A stretch of 64,000 nucleotides of DNA from Sepiola atlantica (GCA_963556195.1 OY744553.1:14222939-14286938), one strand, 5' to 3'. Positions 43,085 through 55,250 are shown, counted from the stretch's first letter. Translations and numbers: made by a program. The notes: generated by a model not told the origin, from the sequence alone.

Positions 43085-44439
43085 ACTTGATTTCTATATG
43101 AGATACATAAATATCCAAGTGTTCAATCAAGCTTCTCCTCTGTCTCTCAAACGTTGATTTAATAAAACAGTGAAGAACACTAATTTTCCTCTCCCAAATC
43201 GACCACTTAATGTTATAGTTTATATTTATTTGTTTTTTTAAATTTTACTGGATTCTGGGACAAGAATTCATCTAGTCTGGTGGAGTATCCAGCTAAGTGC
43301 TGTTACTTAAGCTAACATCACTAGGACAAGATGCACAATTCCTTGTATGAGCCAGTGTACTGCTGTGTCGATTGAATCTTATTTGGGCTTCAAAGACTGT
43401 GTTATTTTGGATATTTGGTAAGAGTTTACTTGTAGGGTGAAGTATCTTCATGTCAGGTTGTCCTGACAAACCTCTGTACAGAGAAACTTAAGACACTCGA
43501 AGATGGTATCTAGTAGGTAATTCAAAATTTCCAAGAGGTAATCCAAACAAATATATACATATTTCGTTATATATGATAAACCCCTAAACTAATGAACCGA
43601 TCATTATGATTTTGGAATATATGTTCTCAGCAACACAGTGAGTATCATCAGGCACACGATTCTTTTTTTTGTAAACTTGAACATTTAGGGGGTGCATGTA
43701 TATAAAGGTATGTGTATATCTTTATATATTTCTATGTATCGGATTCACTCCTAAACTAATTAACCAATCATTATGAATTTTGGAACACGGCTTCTAATTA
43801 ATTCAGTTTTATGTAAAGAGGGGGGTGGTAGTTCTTTGTAAATTCAGATACCTCAGATTTTTTTTAAATTTGAACAATAGGTATTAGACATCAATTAATA
43901 AATATTCCTTAAATTTCAATTTCTGTAAAGTATTTTAATGGGCATAATATGGTCATATAAAATTCAAATATTTCAGATTTGCATTTTATAAAATCTGGTT
44001 CGAGTCTTAGTCTGGCAAAAATTTCAGTTTTTAGGGGGCATAATATGGACACAACCTCCCATTTGAAAATTCAAATATTTCAGATTTGCATTGAATTCCT
44101 ATATAGAACTTTTCTTCTGGATTTTCTGCTGTGTATATTTTTGCGCAATATATTACTGAGGTAGTTAAGCAATTGTTCTGTAAGGGACATTCATTCGGTC
44201 TTTGACAATTACAGTTATTAGTGGTTCTATTACTGTTAATACCGTTATTTGTGTCATTTATTTTACGTATTTTGTTGTTGTGTTTTTTAATGATTCTCTC
44301 AAGTTTGTCAGTGCAACTATTACTTAATTTTAATGTATTTCTATGAAATAACCTATGCGCAAAAATATAAACAGCAGAAAATCCAGAAGAAAAGAAGTTC
44401 TATATAAGAAGCCCGTCAAGGAGTTTTAAAGATAGGTTT
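43085..44439. other. No gene seen; R3 repeat copies
   Basis: R3 text occurs at 43560-43680 and 43735-43800 (AATTAACCAATCATTATGAA). An inverted pair of about 55 bases (44097-44150 and 44347-44405, TTCTTCTGGATTTTCTGCTG) flanks 200 bases. No coding similarity. Confidence 0.55.
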
Positions 44440-44720
44440 TACGTACACACATTATCATTCAGACATGAAATATACAAGAACACTTCGCTGTTCTGATATT
44501 TCTGGAAATTAATCGAGGATGGAAAAACCCCAATAATTAGATGGAATATTATCAGAAAAGCCAGAACCTGTGGATCACTTAACTCACGCTGTTTTTTTGT
44601 GCCTTGGTGAGAAACTGGAAATTATAAGGTTTAAAGACAGGGAAAAATTACTAAATGTTAGACAAGAAATAGCTCTGAATTGCAGACATTTCACTGAGCA
44701 GATTTTGAATTACAAACATT
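44440..44720 (+). pseudogene. Penelope-like element C-terminal fragment
   Basis: With frame changes the + strand reads SFKDRFYVHTLSFRHEIYKN, then KTPIIRWNIIRKA and KLLNVRQEIALNCRHFTEQI. W-x-I..KA followed by LLN-x-R-x-E-x3-x-CRH is the C-terminal pattern after GIY-YIG in Penelope-like elements. Confidence 0.65.
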
Positions 44721-44891
44721 GCTGTCCATTAATAGCTGAAATTACTCTGCTCCCAACCCTACTATTAAACTATTTTTGGTTTTATTTTATTATTTCATGT
44801 TACTATATCTTACTTTAGTGTAGGTTCTGATTTTGGCTATTTTTCTCTTTATTTTTCTTTGTTTCCTATGTTATATTTAACCTTTGTTTAT

Positions 44892-45285
44892 ATTCCATGA
44901 AAATGCCAGTATACTGAAATCATATGCCCTTAATAGGGTTAAGATGAAAATTCATATACACTAAATGTACAAAAGCAAGGAAATTCCCAAATTTTTACAC
45001 TTTTATTGTCATTAAGGGTATGCGAGCACAACAGGGCTATGTATTTTACTGGTAGGAATTTTTCTTCAGCGCACCTCACACACTTCATCCACTCATGCAT
45101 AGATATTTATACTGTAGTTATGTGATAATTAAATGGTTTGGTTGATATGTAGTCATACCCTTAATGACAATAAAAGTATAAAAATTTGAGAATTTCCTTG
45201 CTTTTGTACATTTAGTGTATATGAATTTTCATCTTAACCCTATTAAGGGCATATGATTTCAGTATACTGGCATTTTTCATGGAAT
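44892..45285. mobile_element. Foldback/MITE element, ~125-bp inverted termini
   Basis: Left end ATTCCATGAAAATGCCAGTA, right end its complement; arms extend to about TTGTCATTAAGGGTATG. No open frame. Flanks give no sure target duplication. Confidence 0.85.
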
Positions 45286-46050
45286 GTCACTACTTTTGTA
45301 AAGGCTATGCCTCAATACAATGCCTTCTCATAAGGTTTTTTTGAATTTTCTGGAAAACTAAGGTATATGGTAAACTGAAATTAAAATGCCATCAACTAGA
45401 CCCTAGAACCTCTATCTCTGCCAAAAATCAGCTGAATCCATCAAATAGTTGATGATAAACAGGGTGGCACATACGTACGTACACACAGATAACATGATTT
45501 CATGATTGAACTTTCTGGATCTCTGGGTTGCCTTGACTAATGATGCTGCAATTCTACACACTTATAGAACCTATCATATAAAAATTTTGTGCAAAGTTTT
45601 AACTAATTTGGTTTATTGGTTTTTGAGTTATGATTGATCAAAGAAATGGGATTTCCAACATAGGCCATTCGTGGAGTCTATTAAGGGATAGAGCGCTCTC
45701 GCGCCTCCCTTGATTTAACCATCGTTTATATTCAACCTGTATTTTAGTTTATTTAATGCTAGGTTGTGTGTATTCACCCTAGACATATTCACTGTATAGT
45801 ACACTCATGTTTTGGGTTTTATTTTATTTGTTTGCTTTGTGTTTGTTCTTTGAATTAATGTTAGCGCCGGTGCAAATCTAAACAAATTGAATTAGGATTA
45901 TTGGATAAGATGGGGGATACTGAGGCAGAGAATGTTATGATTTTGTGCCTGTAGGCTGTATGATACCTATAAGATTATGAAATCATAACATGCGGAGCGG
46001 TATAGAAATAGAATGACATGTATGAGCGTATATATAAATAAATTTACAGG
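45286..46050. other. No gene seen
   Basis: Unassigned intron sequence. A R3-like phrase (CAGGGTGGCACATACGTAC) occurs near 45460. Confidence 0.45.
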
Positions 46051-46986
46051 ATGAATCCTTTTTTTTTTTTTTTCCAATCCTTATTTTTTTTTTAAATCTT
46101 TATTTTTTAAAATCATTATTTTTTAAAAATATTTTTTTTAATCTTTTTTTCTTTTAATATTTTTACTTTAATATGGTTGGATTCAATCTTTTTTTAATCT
46201 TTTTTTTTTTTTAATCTTTTTTTTTTTTTAAATCTTTAGTTTTTTTTAAATCTTTACTTTTTTAAATCTTTAGTTTTTAAATATTTATATTTTTTAAGTC
46301 TTTATATGTTTTCAATCCTTTTTTTTTTTTTTTCAATCTTTATTTTTTTTAAATCTTTATTTTTTAAAATCATTATTTTAAAAAATCTTTTTAAAAATCT
46401 TTTTTTCTTTTAATATTTTTACTTTAATATGGTTGGATTCAATCTTTTTTTAATCTTTATTTTTTTTAATCTTTTTTTTTTTTAAATCTTTAGTTTTTTT
46501 TTAATTTTTTCTTTTTTAAATCTTTAGTTTTTAAATATTTATTTTTTTAAGTCTTTATATTTTTAAATCTTTATATTTTTTAAGTCTTTATATGTTTTCA
46601 ATCTTTATTTTTTTTTTCAATCTTTATTTTTTTTTAATCTTGATTTTAAAACATTTTTATTTTAAAAATCTTTTTTTCTTTTAATATTTTTACTTTAATA
46701 TGGTTGGATTCAATCTTTTTTTAATCTTTTTTTTTTAAATCTTTAGTTTTTAAATATTTATCTTTTTAAGTCTTTATATTTTTAAATCTTTATATTTTTT
46801 AAGTTTTTATATTTTTTAAGTCTTTATATTTTTTAAGTCTTTATATGTTTTCAATCCTTATTTTTTTTCAATCCTTATTTTTTTTTTCAATCTTTATTTT
46901 TTTTTTAATCTTTATTTTTAAACATTTTTATTCTAAAAATCTTTTTAAAAATCTTTTTTTCTTTTAATATTTTTACTTTAATATGG
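46051..46986. repeat. T-rich degenerate tandem array
   Basis: Runs of AATCTTTATTTTT units. A longer marker (ACTTTAATATGGTTGGATT) recurs near 46166, 46421, 46690 and 46977, so there is also a ~260-290-base larger period. Ends 99 bases before host exon 2. Confidence 0.9.
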
Positions 46987-47085
46987 TTGGATTGCATGGG
47001 TGACATAATGTAGTGTCACCCTGTATAACTGACTTTTCATGTAACAATCATATTTCTACCAAATTTTATTTTGTTTACTTTTTAG

Positions 47086-47197
47086 AAGGAATGGTTTCAA
47101 GAGGAAGAAAACTAAAGATGAAAATAAAGAGAATAAAATAACAAAAGCAAAATTGAGGAAAAAAAAGACGATCGATGACAACTTGTTCTCAGAAAAG
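47086..47197 (+). CDS. Host gene exon 2
   Basis: TTTACTTTTTAG acceptor, 112 bases, GTATGT donor at 47198. The first base completes the codon split in exon 1; 37 codons follow, ending in phase 0. The peptide is highly basic (FKRKKTKDENKENK, KLRKKKT), like a nuclear localisation region. It also ends DDNLFSEK, continuing in frame into exon 3. Confidence 0.75.
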
Positions 47198-47650
47198 GTA
47201 TGTTTCGCACGACGACATCTATATAAATAAACGCAAGATTTCACGAATATTTATACATAGCTAGAAGAATACCTGTCCCAGGACGAGGAATTTATTTTAC
47301 ACATTTAATCAAGATATAATGCTACTAAACCTTATGTCTAGAATCCTTATTCCAATTTTGATCAAAATCCATTACATGATTTTGATTCTAGAAAAATGTC
47401 TCAAATTTAAGACTTAAGCTTAAGGGAGCGTAAGCAGTAATTGAAATTCAGGGAATCTTTCTTAATTTGTGTCTAATGACTATGGATTAAATTTAATGCA
47501 AATCTGAAATATTTTAATTTTTAAATGGGAGTTTGTACCCATATTATACCCTCTAAACCCCTTTGGAGTCTTTTAAAGAAACTGAAATTTAGGGAATATT
47601 TATTAATTGATGCCTAATAACTCATCATCATATTCGGTTTAATGTCCGTT
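47198..47650. other. Start of intron 2; inverted relative of 43.9-44.1 kb
   Basis: 47450-47640 is an inverted, diverged match to about 43880-44100 (AATGCAAATCTGAAATATTT). No gene. Confidence 0.55.
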
Positions 47651-48122
47651 TTACATGCTGGCATGCGTTGGACGGCTTTTAGAAATTGATTTCCAAATTA
47701 ACCTATCTCTGAACAGGTTTTTATTCATCCCTCTTTCTCTCACGTCCACTTCCTTCCATATTTTCCTTGACCTTTTCGTGTGAACCGAAACTGCTACTTC
47801 AACTGTTCTACATCTATTAACCCAAGAACTCTCATCCATTCTATCAACGTGGCCATCGAAATCTGTTCTGCACAAAGCTCTCCAGACTATTAAAATTTAA
47901 TCTTCCTCTGAGGTCATCAGATCTAAGCCTGTCTTTACGACTCGCATTACACATCATTCTCATATAATTTCTTTCCATGCAACACATCTCCTCAACCCTC
48001 ACTGGCCAGGTTTCACTTCCATACATCATTACACTGTATACACATCCCTGATAGATTCTTCCCTTGTCAACAGTGGTGATGCTCTGCTGGTTCGTGTCTT
48101 TCTCCAGAAGGGTATTAATTAT
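47651..48122 (-). pseudogene. RTE-like LINE C-terminal fragment
   Basis: On the - strand: MMYGSETWPVRVEEMCCMER, RKDRLRSDDLRGRLNFNSLE, then in another frame GHVDRMDESSWVNRCRTVEV. The YGSETW..LR.RL..GHV pattern is the end of RTE-type LINE proteins. It provides the empty-site text (AGGTTTCACTTCCATAC, 48008-48024) for the solo LTR at 49232. Confidence 0.8.
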
Positions 48123-49001
48123 AATACTAGAGGGACCCGTGTAAATTACACGAAATGATGTTTTTAATACTAATTATCTTGTTCCTAATCTATACATGTT
48201 TGAATAAAATATGATAAGATTTGGACTTGTATATTTATTTTTTTTAAATGAACAATACATGAAGCAATTTACAAAACTTCTTTATATACAATATTTCTAG
48301 TGAAGGTAATATTTCAACGACTAAACCTTACTTTGTAAATGTTTTCGATTAAATTAAATTTGTCTCCAATTTATGAATATTTATTTACTCCTCTCCAGGA
48401 GTTAGACACAAGGCCAGTTTTATCTTACTCCCACAAGTAAGATGTGACCCAAGGTCGGGTCGGGAAAGTGGGGTTTGAAAAGCCAGCACTCGAGAAGGTG
48501 AGCACTCTGGCCATTAAAAATTGCCTGGGCAGCCCCGTTGGCATTCCCCGGTAGGGGCGCCTCAGACAGTAAGCAATAAACTTACTCCTCCCCAAAGAGG
48601 GGAGGCAAAGCCTGGGAGGGTGCACCTCCTAGAACTGCACAGGACCGGCAAAAGATTCGGAAGGTCGTTGCTTTTGATGTAAGCATGACACCCAAAATCA
48701 CACACGCTATTGTATTAATATGTGTCTTCCCGGTCATCCCCTCCCTACCTCTCTTCCCCTTCCCCTCGAAATGTAGAAAAAAAATCTTAGAGGTTGGTTG
48801 GGATTTAACTATAAACCAGTCGGGCCGAAGTCAAAAATACTACGTTGCTAACCGTTGCGCCAAAGGAAAATACTTGAAAATGTTTCGAAAATTAGGCGAG
48901 TTGAATGTTTTTCAAAATCTAGGTGCGGCACGCATGCGCAGAGCTTTTGCCGGAAGCGTGACACACGAACACACACGCTATCGTATTAATATATAGATGA
49001 G
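48123..49001 (+). repeat. Interspersed repeat R5 interrupted by a SINE
   Basis: Begins ATACTAGAGGGACCCGTGTA and ends ATCGTATTAATATATAGATG, the paired ends of a common invertebrate repeat type. The SINE at 48381 sits inside. No coding capacity. Confidence 0.6.
48381..48646 (-). mobile_element. SINE (U2-head family), 5'-truncated
   Basis: Reverse complement matches 8400-8672 throughout: GTGCAGTTCTAGGAGG, GAGTAAGTTTATTGCTTACT, tail GGCCTTGTGTCTAACTCCTG. The U2-like 5' part is missing. Confidence 0.88.
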
Positions 49002-49009
49002 GCCTCCCA

Positions 49010-50016
49010 GCCCGTCGTTTGACTTCTAGGGTCCACAGAAGCACTTTTCCAGCAGATTTATTTTGTCGGGATATATGTCCAGTCAGCGTCAAAAGTCGGC
49101 ATTGAACAACTGCAGATATGTGCGGAAGGCAACGATACAGCATTTTGTTTGTTACATGTTATATGTTGCAGAGGACGTGTAGCAAGTTTCTCCATGCAAC
49201 GCATGTCCTCAACCCTCACTGGCAAGGTTTCTGTAACGGAGAGTGGCCGACTGACGTAAATGCCGACACTTGTCGGCGCCGTTCAAAGAGGCCGCGTTTG
49301 GTATGCTGTGTGTGGGGGGGGGCGAACCCGAAAACGCTCGCTGATGACAAAAAAGAAAGAGTGGGAGGAGAAAGGCATCAGAAAGTCAAATAAGGTTTTT
49401 ATTTGAAGATCCGGGCAGCAGCGTCGAGAGAGAGAGATTTATGTAAATTAAGTTGGTTTGCATGCGTCGCATTTTTTTTTTAATAAGAGAACGGAAAATG
49501 AAGATTCGGTGGGAGATGTGGATATCGTTCTGAACGTGGGATCGTAAAGCGAACTAAATGAGAGAATAGTGCTGGGTTTTTTTTATGTTGGACTGAATAA
49601 ACGTTTTTTTTTTGTTTTTACACTGGAGAGAGATATTAACATTCATTTGGACTTGATCTTGGCGACACCTCTGTTTAACTGTTCCGATACTATTTCTTTA
49701 TTTTATCTACAGTTTCACTTCCATACATTATCACACTGCGTGCACATGTCTGATAGAGTCTTCCTTTGGTCAAAAATGGTAATGCTCTGCTGGTTAGTAA
49801 TGGCAGAAGTTCCCTGAACTTACTCCATCCACTCCTAACTCTTGCAATAACACTAGCACCTGCTCCACCCTGTGCTCCAATGGTATCATCAAGGTAATAA
49901 AACTTCTGAACACCCTCACTAGCTTCGCCATCCAGATATACTTTCTTCACATCTGAATTCTTATCTATCTCCATTGTTATACACTTCTTGCACACAAACT
50001 GATTATCCTCTTTCAA
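49010..50016 (-). pseudogene. RTE-like LINE fragment, split by a solo LTR
   Basis: Right part (50016-49717): DGEASEGVQKFYYLDDTIGA, RVRSGWSKFRELLPLLTSRA, YQTCARSVIMYGSE, the region after the RT. Left part (49231-49010): VRVEDMRCMEKLATRP, then, in another frame, LLTLTGHISRQNKSAGK and KRRAGRPHL. Order and strand fit one element, cut by the LTR at 49232-49711. Confidence 0.82.
49232..49711 (+). mobile_element. Solo LTR, 480 bp, in a LINE
   Basis: TGTAACGGAG to TTTATCTACA, flanked by GTTTC on both sides (49227-49231 and 49712-49716). The uninterrupted host text is visible at 48008-48024. An AATAAA lies at about 49597. A solo LTR arises by recombination between the two LTRs of a full element. The LTR is not related in sequence to those of Gypsy-4. 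Confidence 0.92.
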
Positions 50017-50129
50017 TCTACCAGTAATTCCACATACGTATTGTTAAAATTTCACAAAAATCAGAGGTATCTGTCTTTTCACAAAGGGCTTCCACTCTCT
50101 TTTTGCTCACTTTGTATAAAACTAAATTA

Positions 50130-50260
50130 AACTAAATATAGTCCATATTACTCACCTTTACGCCTAGCAGCTGTGTTCCAAAATTCATAATGATTGGTTA
50201 ATTAGTTAAGTAAGCGCCTAACTATATACAACTAACTGTCCCTACCTGGCATTGCCCGAT
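50130..50260 (-). repeat. Interspersed repeat R3, inverted copy
   Basis: TCCAAAATTCATAATGATTG is the complement of the R3 core. Next to it CCTGGCATTGCCCG resembles the ACCCGGCGTTGCCCGGG element at 59.7 kb. Confidence 0.7.
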
Positions 50261-50539
50261 AGTGTATTTATCTGCAATTCCACTCTTCTCTTTTTAAACT
50301 GTCAGATTTTTTTTCCAAAATATTTTTTGTTCCAACTAAAAAAAAGTAACTTTGTCTGTTTTTTTAATTTTGTTTAAGATAACAGCCATTTGAATATAAT
50401 TCCGGTTCAGACAAAGTATTTACTTAAAGGAACTAAATCGAATTGCATTATATTCTTAAAATCTGCAACAATCCACAAGCAAAACTAATGCATCAGAATC
50501 AAATATTGATTTTGTAGGAAGAAAGAAACAAAAAAAAAC

Positions 50540-51230
50540 CTGATATGTTCAAGGATGTGAGTTCTCCACTTTTTAGCGGGATTCCGCCTTTTTTTTTTTT
50601 AAATCCAGAAAAGTGGGTTTCCACTTAAACTGCTTATGCCTCCTAATGGATGTGAGTTCTCTGCTGTTTGGTGAAAATCCGCTTTTTTTAAATAAGAAAA
50701 GACTGTTTTCTGCTAAATCACTAGAGCCTTATGTCCTTATTTTTTTCATCGATATTTGACTGGATTTTATTTCTCTTTCTCTTTCTTCCTCTCGCTTTCT
50801 CTTTTTTCTCTTTTCCTCTTCCTCTCTCTATCTTGCCAGCATTTTCCCTCTGATGATAGTTTTCTCTAAAAATGTAAAATGTTAATTTTGCTGTGAGGGC
50901 TAAGACTTAATACAATTCTTCATAAAGAGGTAGCAGGACGAGGTGGGTGGGAGGTGTAGATGACTTTGTTTCATCAAAGAATGACTGCCTGTTCCCCCCC
51001 CCCTCCTCCCTACCCATGCACATTGGTGTTTTTTCTCTTGTAATTTTGATATTCTAAGTTGAGACTTATTTGAGCTGTTTAGGAAACAAGTTGTTTTGGG
51101 GCTGCCCTCTCAACACACACACACGTGGGGTAGGGTCAACTTGGGAATTTCATCTTGATTTCAGTTTTTCTTTTTTGCCATTGGCTACCCATCTCCCTCA
51201 GATTAGATTTAATCCTATGCATATTTAAAT
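50540..51230 (+). repeat. Interspersed repeat R6, longest copy
   Basis: Shares GTGAGTTCTCCACTTTTTAG and CTAGAGCCTTATGTCCTTAT.. with 60729-60865 and 63345-63745. Pyrimidine-rich centre (TTCCTCTCGC). No frame. Confidence 0.75.
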
Positions 51231-51538
51231 TAATTTTGAATTTTAATTTTTTTTTTATATGATAGCATTTGAATGACGTGTAACCATTTTAGTTAAGTAT
51301 TAGATGTAACCATGTTCTTGTTTTCCTTGGGGGGTGGGGGGGGGGGCTGTTGCCACCCAGACTTAGTGTCTGGGTGGCAGTTTTCGTGTTACAAATTTTA
51401 TCCAATCTTATTTTTTCCCAGTATATTATGGAGCAAATATATACAGAATCTTACTGTGAAACACTGCAACTAACCTGCCGCAACCTTGCTGAAAGAATCA
51501 TTTTAGTGCACAAATCTCCCCAGATTTGTGAAGGATGG
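51231..51538. other. No gene seen
   Basis: Unassigned; poly-G near 51330-51345. Confidence 0.45.
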
Positions 51539-51745
51539 AAGCCCATATCCATGTAGAAAGATGGCTACTTAATAATGCAGCGACAGAAAAGCTAAGAGTG
51601 GCACAATGCAAAATGGAACACATTATGCTCAGTATCAGTTGGCGTGAGAGAAAAAGAAACACCTGGATCAGACAGCAAACTGAAGTAAATGACGTCATCA
51701 CCACCATACAAACGGCAAAACATAGATGTAGTATTACAAGTTGAT
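51539..51745 (+). pseudogene. LINE C-terminal fragment (same type as 32 kb)
   Basis: ERWLLNNAATEKLRVAQCKM, IMLSISWRERKRNTWIRQQT, EVNDVITTIQTAKHR: same text as the - strand copy at 32180-32350. Confidence 0.82.
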
Positions 51746-52039
51746 TTTTTCTTTTTAACTAATTGTTATTTTATCAATTTGGATGAATAGAGCTGCGTAA
51801 AAGAAGCTCAAAACCGTTTGATTTATGTAAATAGCATCAGTGGTTCAAAACTTATAAGAATTTAAAGTGCCAAAATTTGTGTTTCATTCGACAATTTTCT
51901 TTAATAATCCTTGAAAAAAATAGGCCAAACTATGGACCTCATCATTGCAAGAAATTGAATAATTTCTCCACCATTTATTTATTTTTTAAGCTATTCTCAT
52001 GAAACCACCATCATGTGGCCGAAATGAAAGGCCCCCTGG
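51746..52039. other. No gene seen
   Basis: Unassigned AT-rich intron sequence. Confidence 0.4.
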
Positions 52040-52989
52040 GAAATACTCCATGTAAACATCTGTGGGCTTTTCCTAAGTGGGTATTATGTCATCAGAATAG
52101 TCGATGCAGGATCAAGATGGCCTGAGGCATTTGTTACCAAATTCACTAGGGCGAATATAATCATATCTACAATCCAAAAGTGTTTCTACACACATGGCAT
52201 CCCAGCGATTATCGTTTCAGATAACAGACCCCAGTTTAGGTCCTCTAAGTTTAATCACTTCTGTAAAAAATGGGGTATCAAACACCGAAGGGTAACACCT
52301 TATCATCCTCAAGCTAATGGAGAAACTGAGCAGTTATTCACAACCATGCTGAAAGCCATTTGGGCGATGAACACAGAAGGGAAGTACCGGGGAAGACATC
52401 TAGGAAAATTCCTAATGTATTAGCAAAATAGCCCACACGTCATGACAGGAGAGACTCCGGCTAAACTACTTATGAGTAGAAAAGTGAACATAAACATACC
52501 AGAATTACAAAAGAGACCTGAAAACAAAACTTGGAGAATGGTGCGGCAAAACGACCAAAAGGAAAAAGACAGATTAAAAAATTGCACGGATCAAAAAAAT
52601 AAAGCCAAATGACTAATATAGGACTGGGAGATATCATATTACTTAGATAAAGCCAACATAACAAGCTAACACCAGTTTACCACCCAACACCATGGAGAGT
52701 AAAAGAATGGAGAGGTGGGTCCGCTATTATAACGAAAGGAGACAAATTTATTTTAAGACACACATTGCAAATAGAAAGAATCCCTGAGGAGAGGACTCGC
52801 CAACAATTAAGGGATAACGACTTCCCCTTCAACGACAACTTGGGGGGGGGGGGGGGCGAACATGAGAGAGAAAGCTATGAGGAGAAGGAAGAAGCAGATG
52901 AACAAAATGCCACATAAGAAAACCCCGAAGGTATGCAGCAGCTGTTCAGAAGAAGAGAAAAGTAATTTGCATACAGGGGAGAGGGCAGA
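52040..52989 (+). pseudogene. Ty3/Gypsy-3 integrase and 3' end (decayed)
   Basis: The integrase core reads IVDAGSRWPEAFVTK (first D), HGIPAIIVSDNRPQF (second D; G replaced by R), HRRVTPYHPQANGETEQLF (glutamate region), then a stop near 52420 and degenerating sequence. Purines just before 52990 (AGGGGAGAGGGCAGA) form a polypurine tract. Everything upstream of integrase is missing. Confidence 0.85.
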
Positions 52990-53115
52990 TGTGATGTCTG
53001 CTATATAGAGTATAAATAGTACCCGTTCGGTCGAGTGAGGAACTCTTCAGCGAGAGGGAGGAAGAGACAGTAAACTACCAGAGTTGTATATTTGAGATCT
53101 ACGGCAGAGCCTATC
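52990..53115 (+). mobile_element. Truncated 3' LTR of Gypsy-3
   Basis: Starts TGTGATGTCTGC after the polypurine tract, with TATAGAGTATAAATAG as TATA box. It appears cut by the Penelope-like fragment that starts at about 53118. Confidence 0.6.
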
Positions 53116-53117
53116 AA

Positions 53118-53410
53118 GTTTAAAATCTCTAGACACACTTACTCCTTTAGGACGAAGCCTTTGGAGAAACTCACATCCCTTGCTTTCCATATCTGGTCTG
53201 TAAAGAATAACTACACTCCTTATGCCCTTAATTGGCAAATAATTAAAAGGGTTATGTCCTATAAACCTATGGATAGATACTGAAAACTGTGTAGGGAGGA
53301 AGCCTTATCCATTATTAAATACAATGGCCTCTTACTAAACAAGAGAGAGGAGGTATTGTCCCTGTGTATACATAAGATCTGGTACAAATATAACCACTTT
53401 AAAGTTCCTT
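53118..53410 (+). pseudogene. Penelope-like element C-terminal fragment
   Basis: FKISRHTYSFRTKPLEKLTS, HIWSVKNN, ALNWQIIKRVMSYKPMDRY, stop, KLCREEALSIIKYNGLLLNK, REEVLSLCIH. Same layout as 44440-44720 (SFRHE..W-x-II-x-KA..LLN-x-R..C-x-H), but a different family. The 53950-54000 region (GAAGACAAATGTCGGCC) may be its hammerhead-derived 3' part. Confidence 0.7.
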
Positions 53411-54971
53411 AGCCCCTACACTTTTAATCAAATCCATCCACCGTCACCCATTGATTGCTGTAGGTTCGTGTAAATCCCTACAATATGTTTCCTTGGGGAG
53501 CTAGGTTAGAGCCTCTAATTTATTTCTCCTCCCTTCCTTCTGCTACCTTTCTCCCAACCTTTCCTTCTCAACATCTTATTCCTCCTTCTGTATCTTTAGT
53601 TAATCTAACAACACTGTGTCTATCTAATGCATGTCCTTTCCTGTCTGTCCCGAAACTCTAAAAACTTCTAACTGTAATAGTTTTAGTCCACCTCTACGGT
53701 ATGGGCATCAGTTAATTTTAGAAATAATATCAACTCATCCCCTAACCTTGCACTCAAGAGAAGTGAATTGTGTCCAATTAGTGAAACCCTGCCCTGTCCT
53801 GAACATAACCGAGAGGAAATCAGACAACACAGCCGTTCGACTGTCGTCTCTTAAATCATTAATGAATGTATTGACTTCACATCAAAGGGCAAAGTATCGT
53901 CGCCTTTTAACTCTTATTTCCAGTTAGCAACCCCCTCTCCCCATCCTAAACCCGTAGCCAAAAAGAAGACAAATGTCGGCCAAACATCAGTGTAATGTAC
54001 CGTCACCAGGTAACTCAAAGAAATCCTTCACACACCCACCTTCCTTGCTTACGCATATTGGCGGAGAAGATATAAAAAGCAAGTTGGTGAATCGAACAGA
54101 GAGTTCCTGTCAGCCAAAGAGTAAGCTGTTTCAAGTTGAGTAACCCGTACCTACCAGCGTATGCACTGTGAGCTATGAAGAGGAAGAAGAAAAAGAATCA
54201 GACTCCATACCCGGGCGGATTGTCCCAAGATTTTCTTCCAAGCTGAAGGCTAATTTAACGAAAACAAAGGCTTTTTGAAATTGCATCATCCAACCTGCCA
54301 TTGATTCATTCCAAGTATATCACACTACCGCCGAGATGACGAATACATACTCTATGTGGAGATTGCATAGCGCCAGTGAGACTTCCACGATTATACTCGC
54401 ATATATGATTTCTGAACACTAGCTCCTTGAATTCTGCTGATGACTTTTCCATCCAAAGATCAGTGTGGATCTTGGATGAGTGTGACTTGTGACATTCCTG
54501 GACAATTGAACTTTTCAACTTCCGTGGGGAGTCTTGTAACAACCTTACACATTCTGTGAGTGAGTAATCCTTTTTCTTCCCTGATTTGTATAGGACACTA
54601 TTTTGTTCATAGGTTTGGCTCGCCCTTAGTTAACGTTAAACATTATCCTTCTCCCCTAATAAAGTACTTTGTTTTTCTTGTTGTGTGTGTTTATATATGT
54701 TTATCTCTTCTCTTACTATTCTATAAATAAATATTGTTTCAAGCCTAACTTGATTTTTGAATCGTCTTTTATCTGCTCATTATTCTTCCTTGTTTTCTAT
54801 GTGATGTCTTGAATTGGAGAATCTCCTTCCCCCTGTATTCTGTTGATAATATTGAGACCAAGGGACCTACGAGCTACTTCCGGACACTTTTACCTTTTAT
54901 TTTTATTTATCATTGTCACGCGCTCGCCGCCGTGGTCCCGACAAAAGCTGTGTGTGACAAGAAATATATAT
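53411..54971. other. No confident gene; possible LTR-like segment
   Basis: GATATAAAAAGCAAG at about 54068 followed by GAACAGAGAGTTCC, and AATAAATATTG near 54726, look like LTR regulatory text, but no borders or target duplication were found. Confidence 0.35.
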
Positions 54972-55250
54972 ATATATGATAATTTTTATTTACACAGACA
55001 TGTAAAAAATCTGCGGCACTGGCATGTCGATGTTAGCGATCAACAGTTACTATAAACTGAGATCTCATCAGGCAGAGTTAGAATCCGATCTTAACCTCAG
55101 ATCGTTCTCTCCAAATATGATCTGAGGTTAAGATCGGATTCTAACTCTGCCTGATGAGATCTCAGTTTATAGTAACTGTTGATCGATAACATCGACATGC
55201 CAGTGTCGCAGATTTTGTACATGTCTGTGTAAATAAAAATTATCATATAT
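54972..55250. mobile_element. Palindromic element, ~126-bp arms
   Basis: ATATATGATAATTTTTATTT to its complement, centre near 55111 (ATCGTTCTCTCCAAATATGAT). Arms differ at a few bases only (for example GATGTTAGCGATC versus GATCGATAACATC). CTGATGAGATCTC occurs in the arm, but the other hammerhead residues do not. Confidence 0.88.

Noticed and set aside
55097..55200. Hammerhead in the 54972-55250 palindrome (CTGATGAG present)
   Set aside because: GAAA is replaced by GATAA or GCTAA in the two arms and the cleavage site does not fit; kept only as a palindrome.
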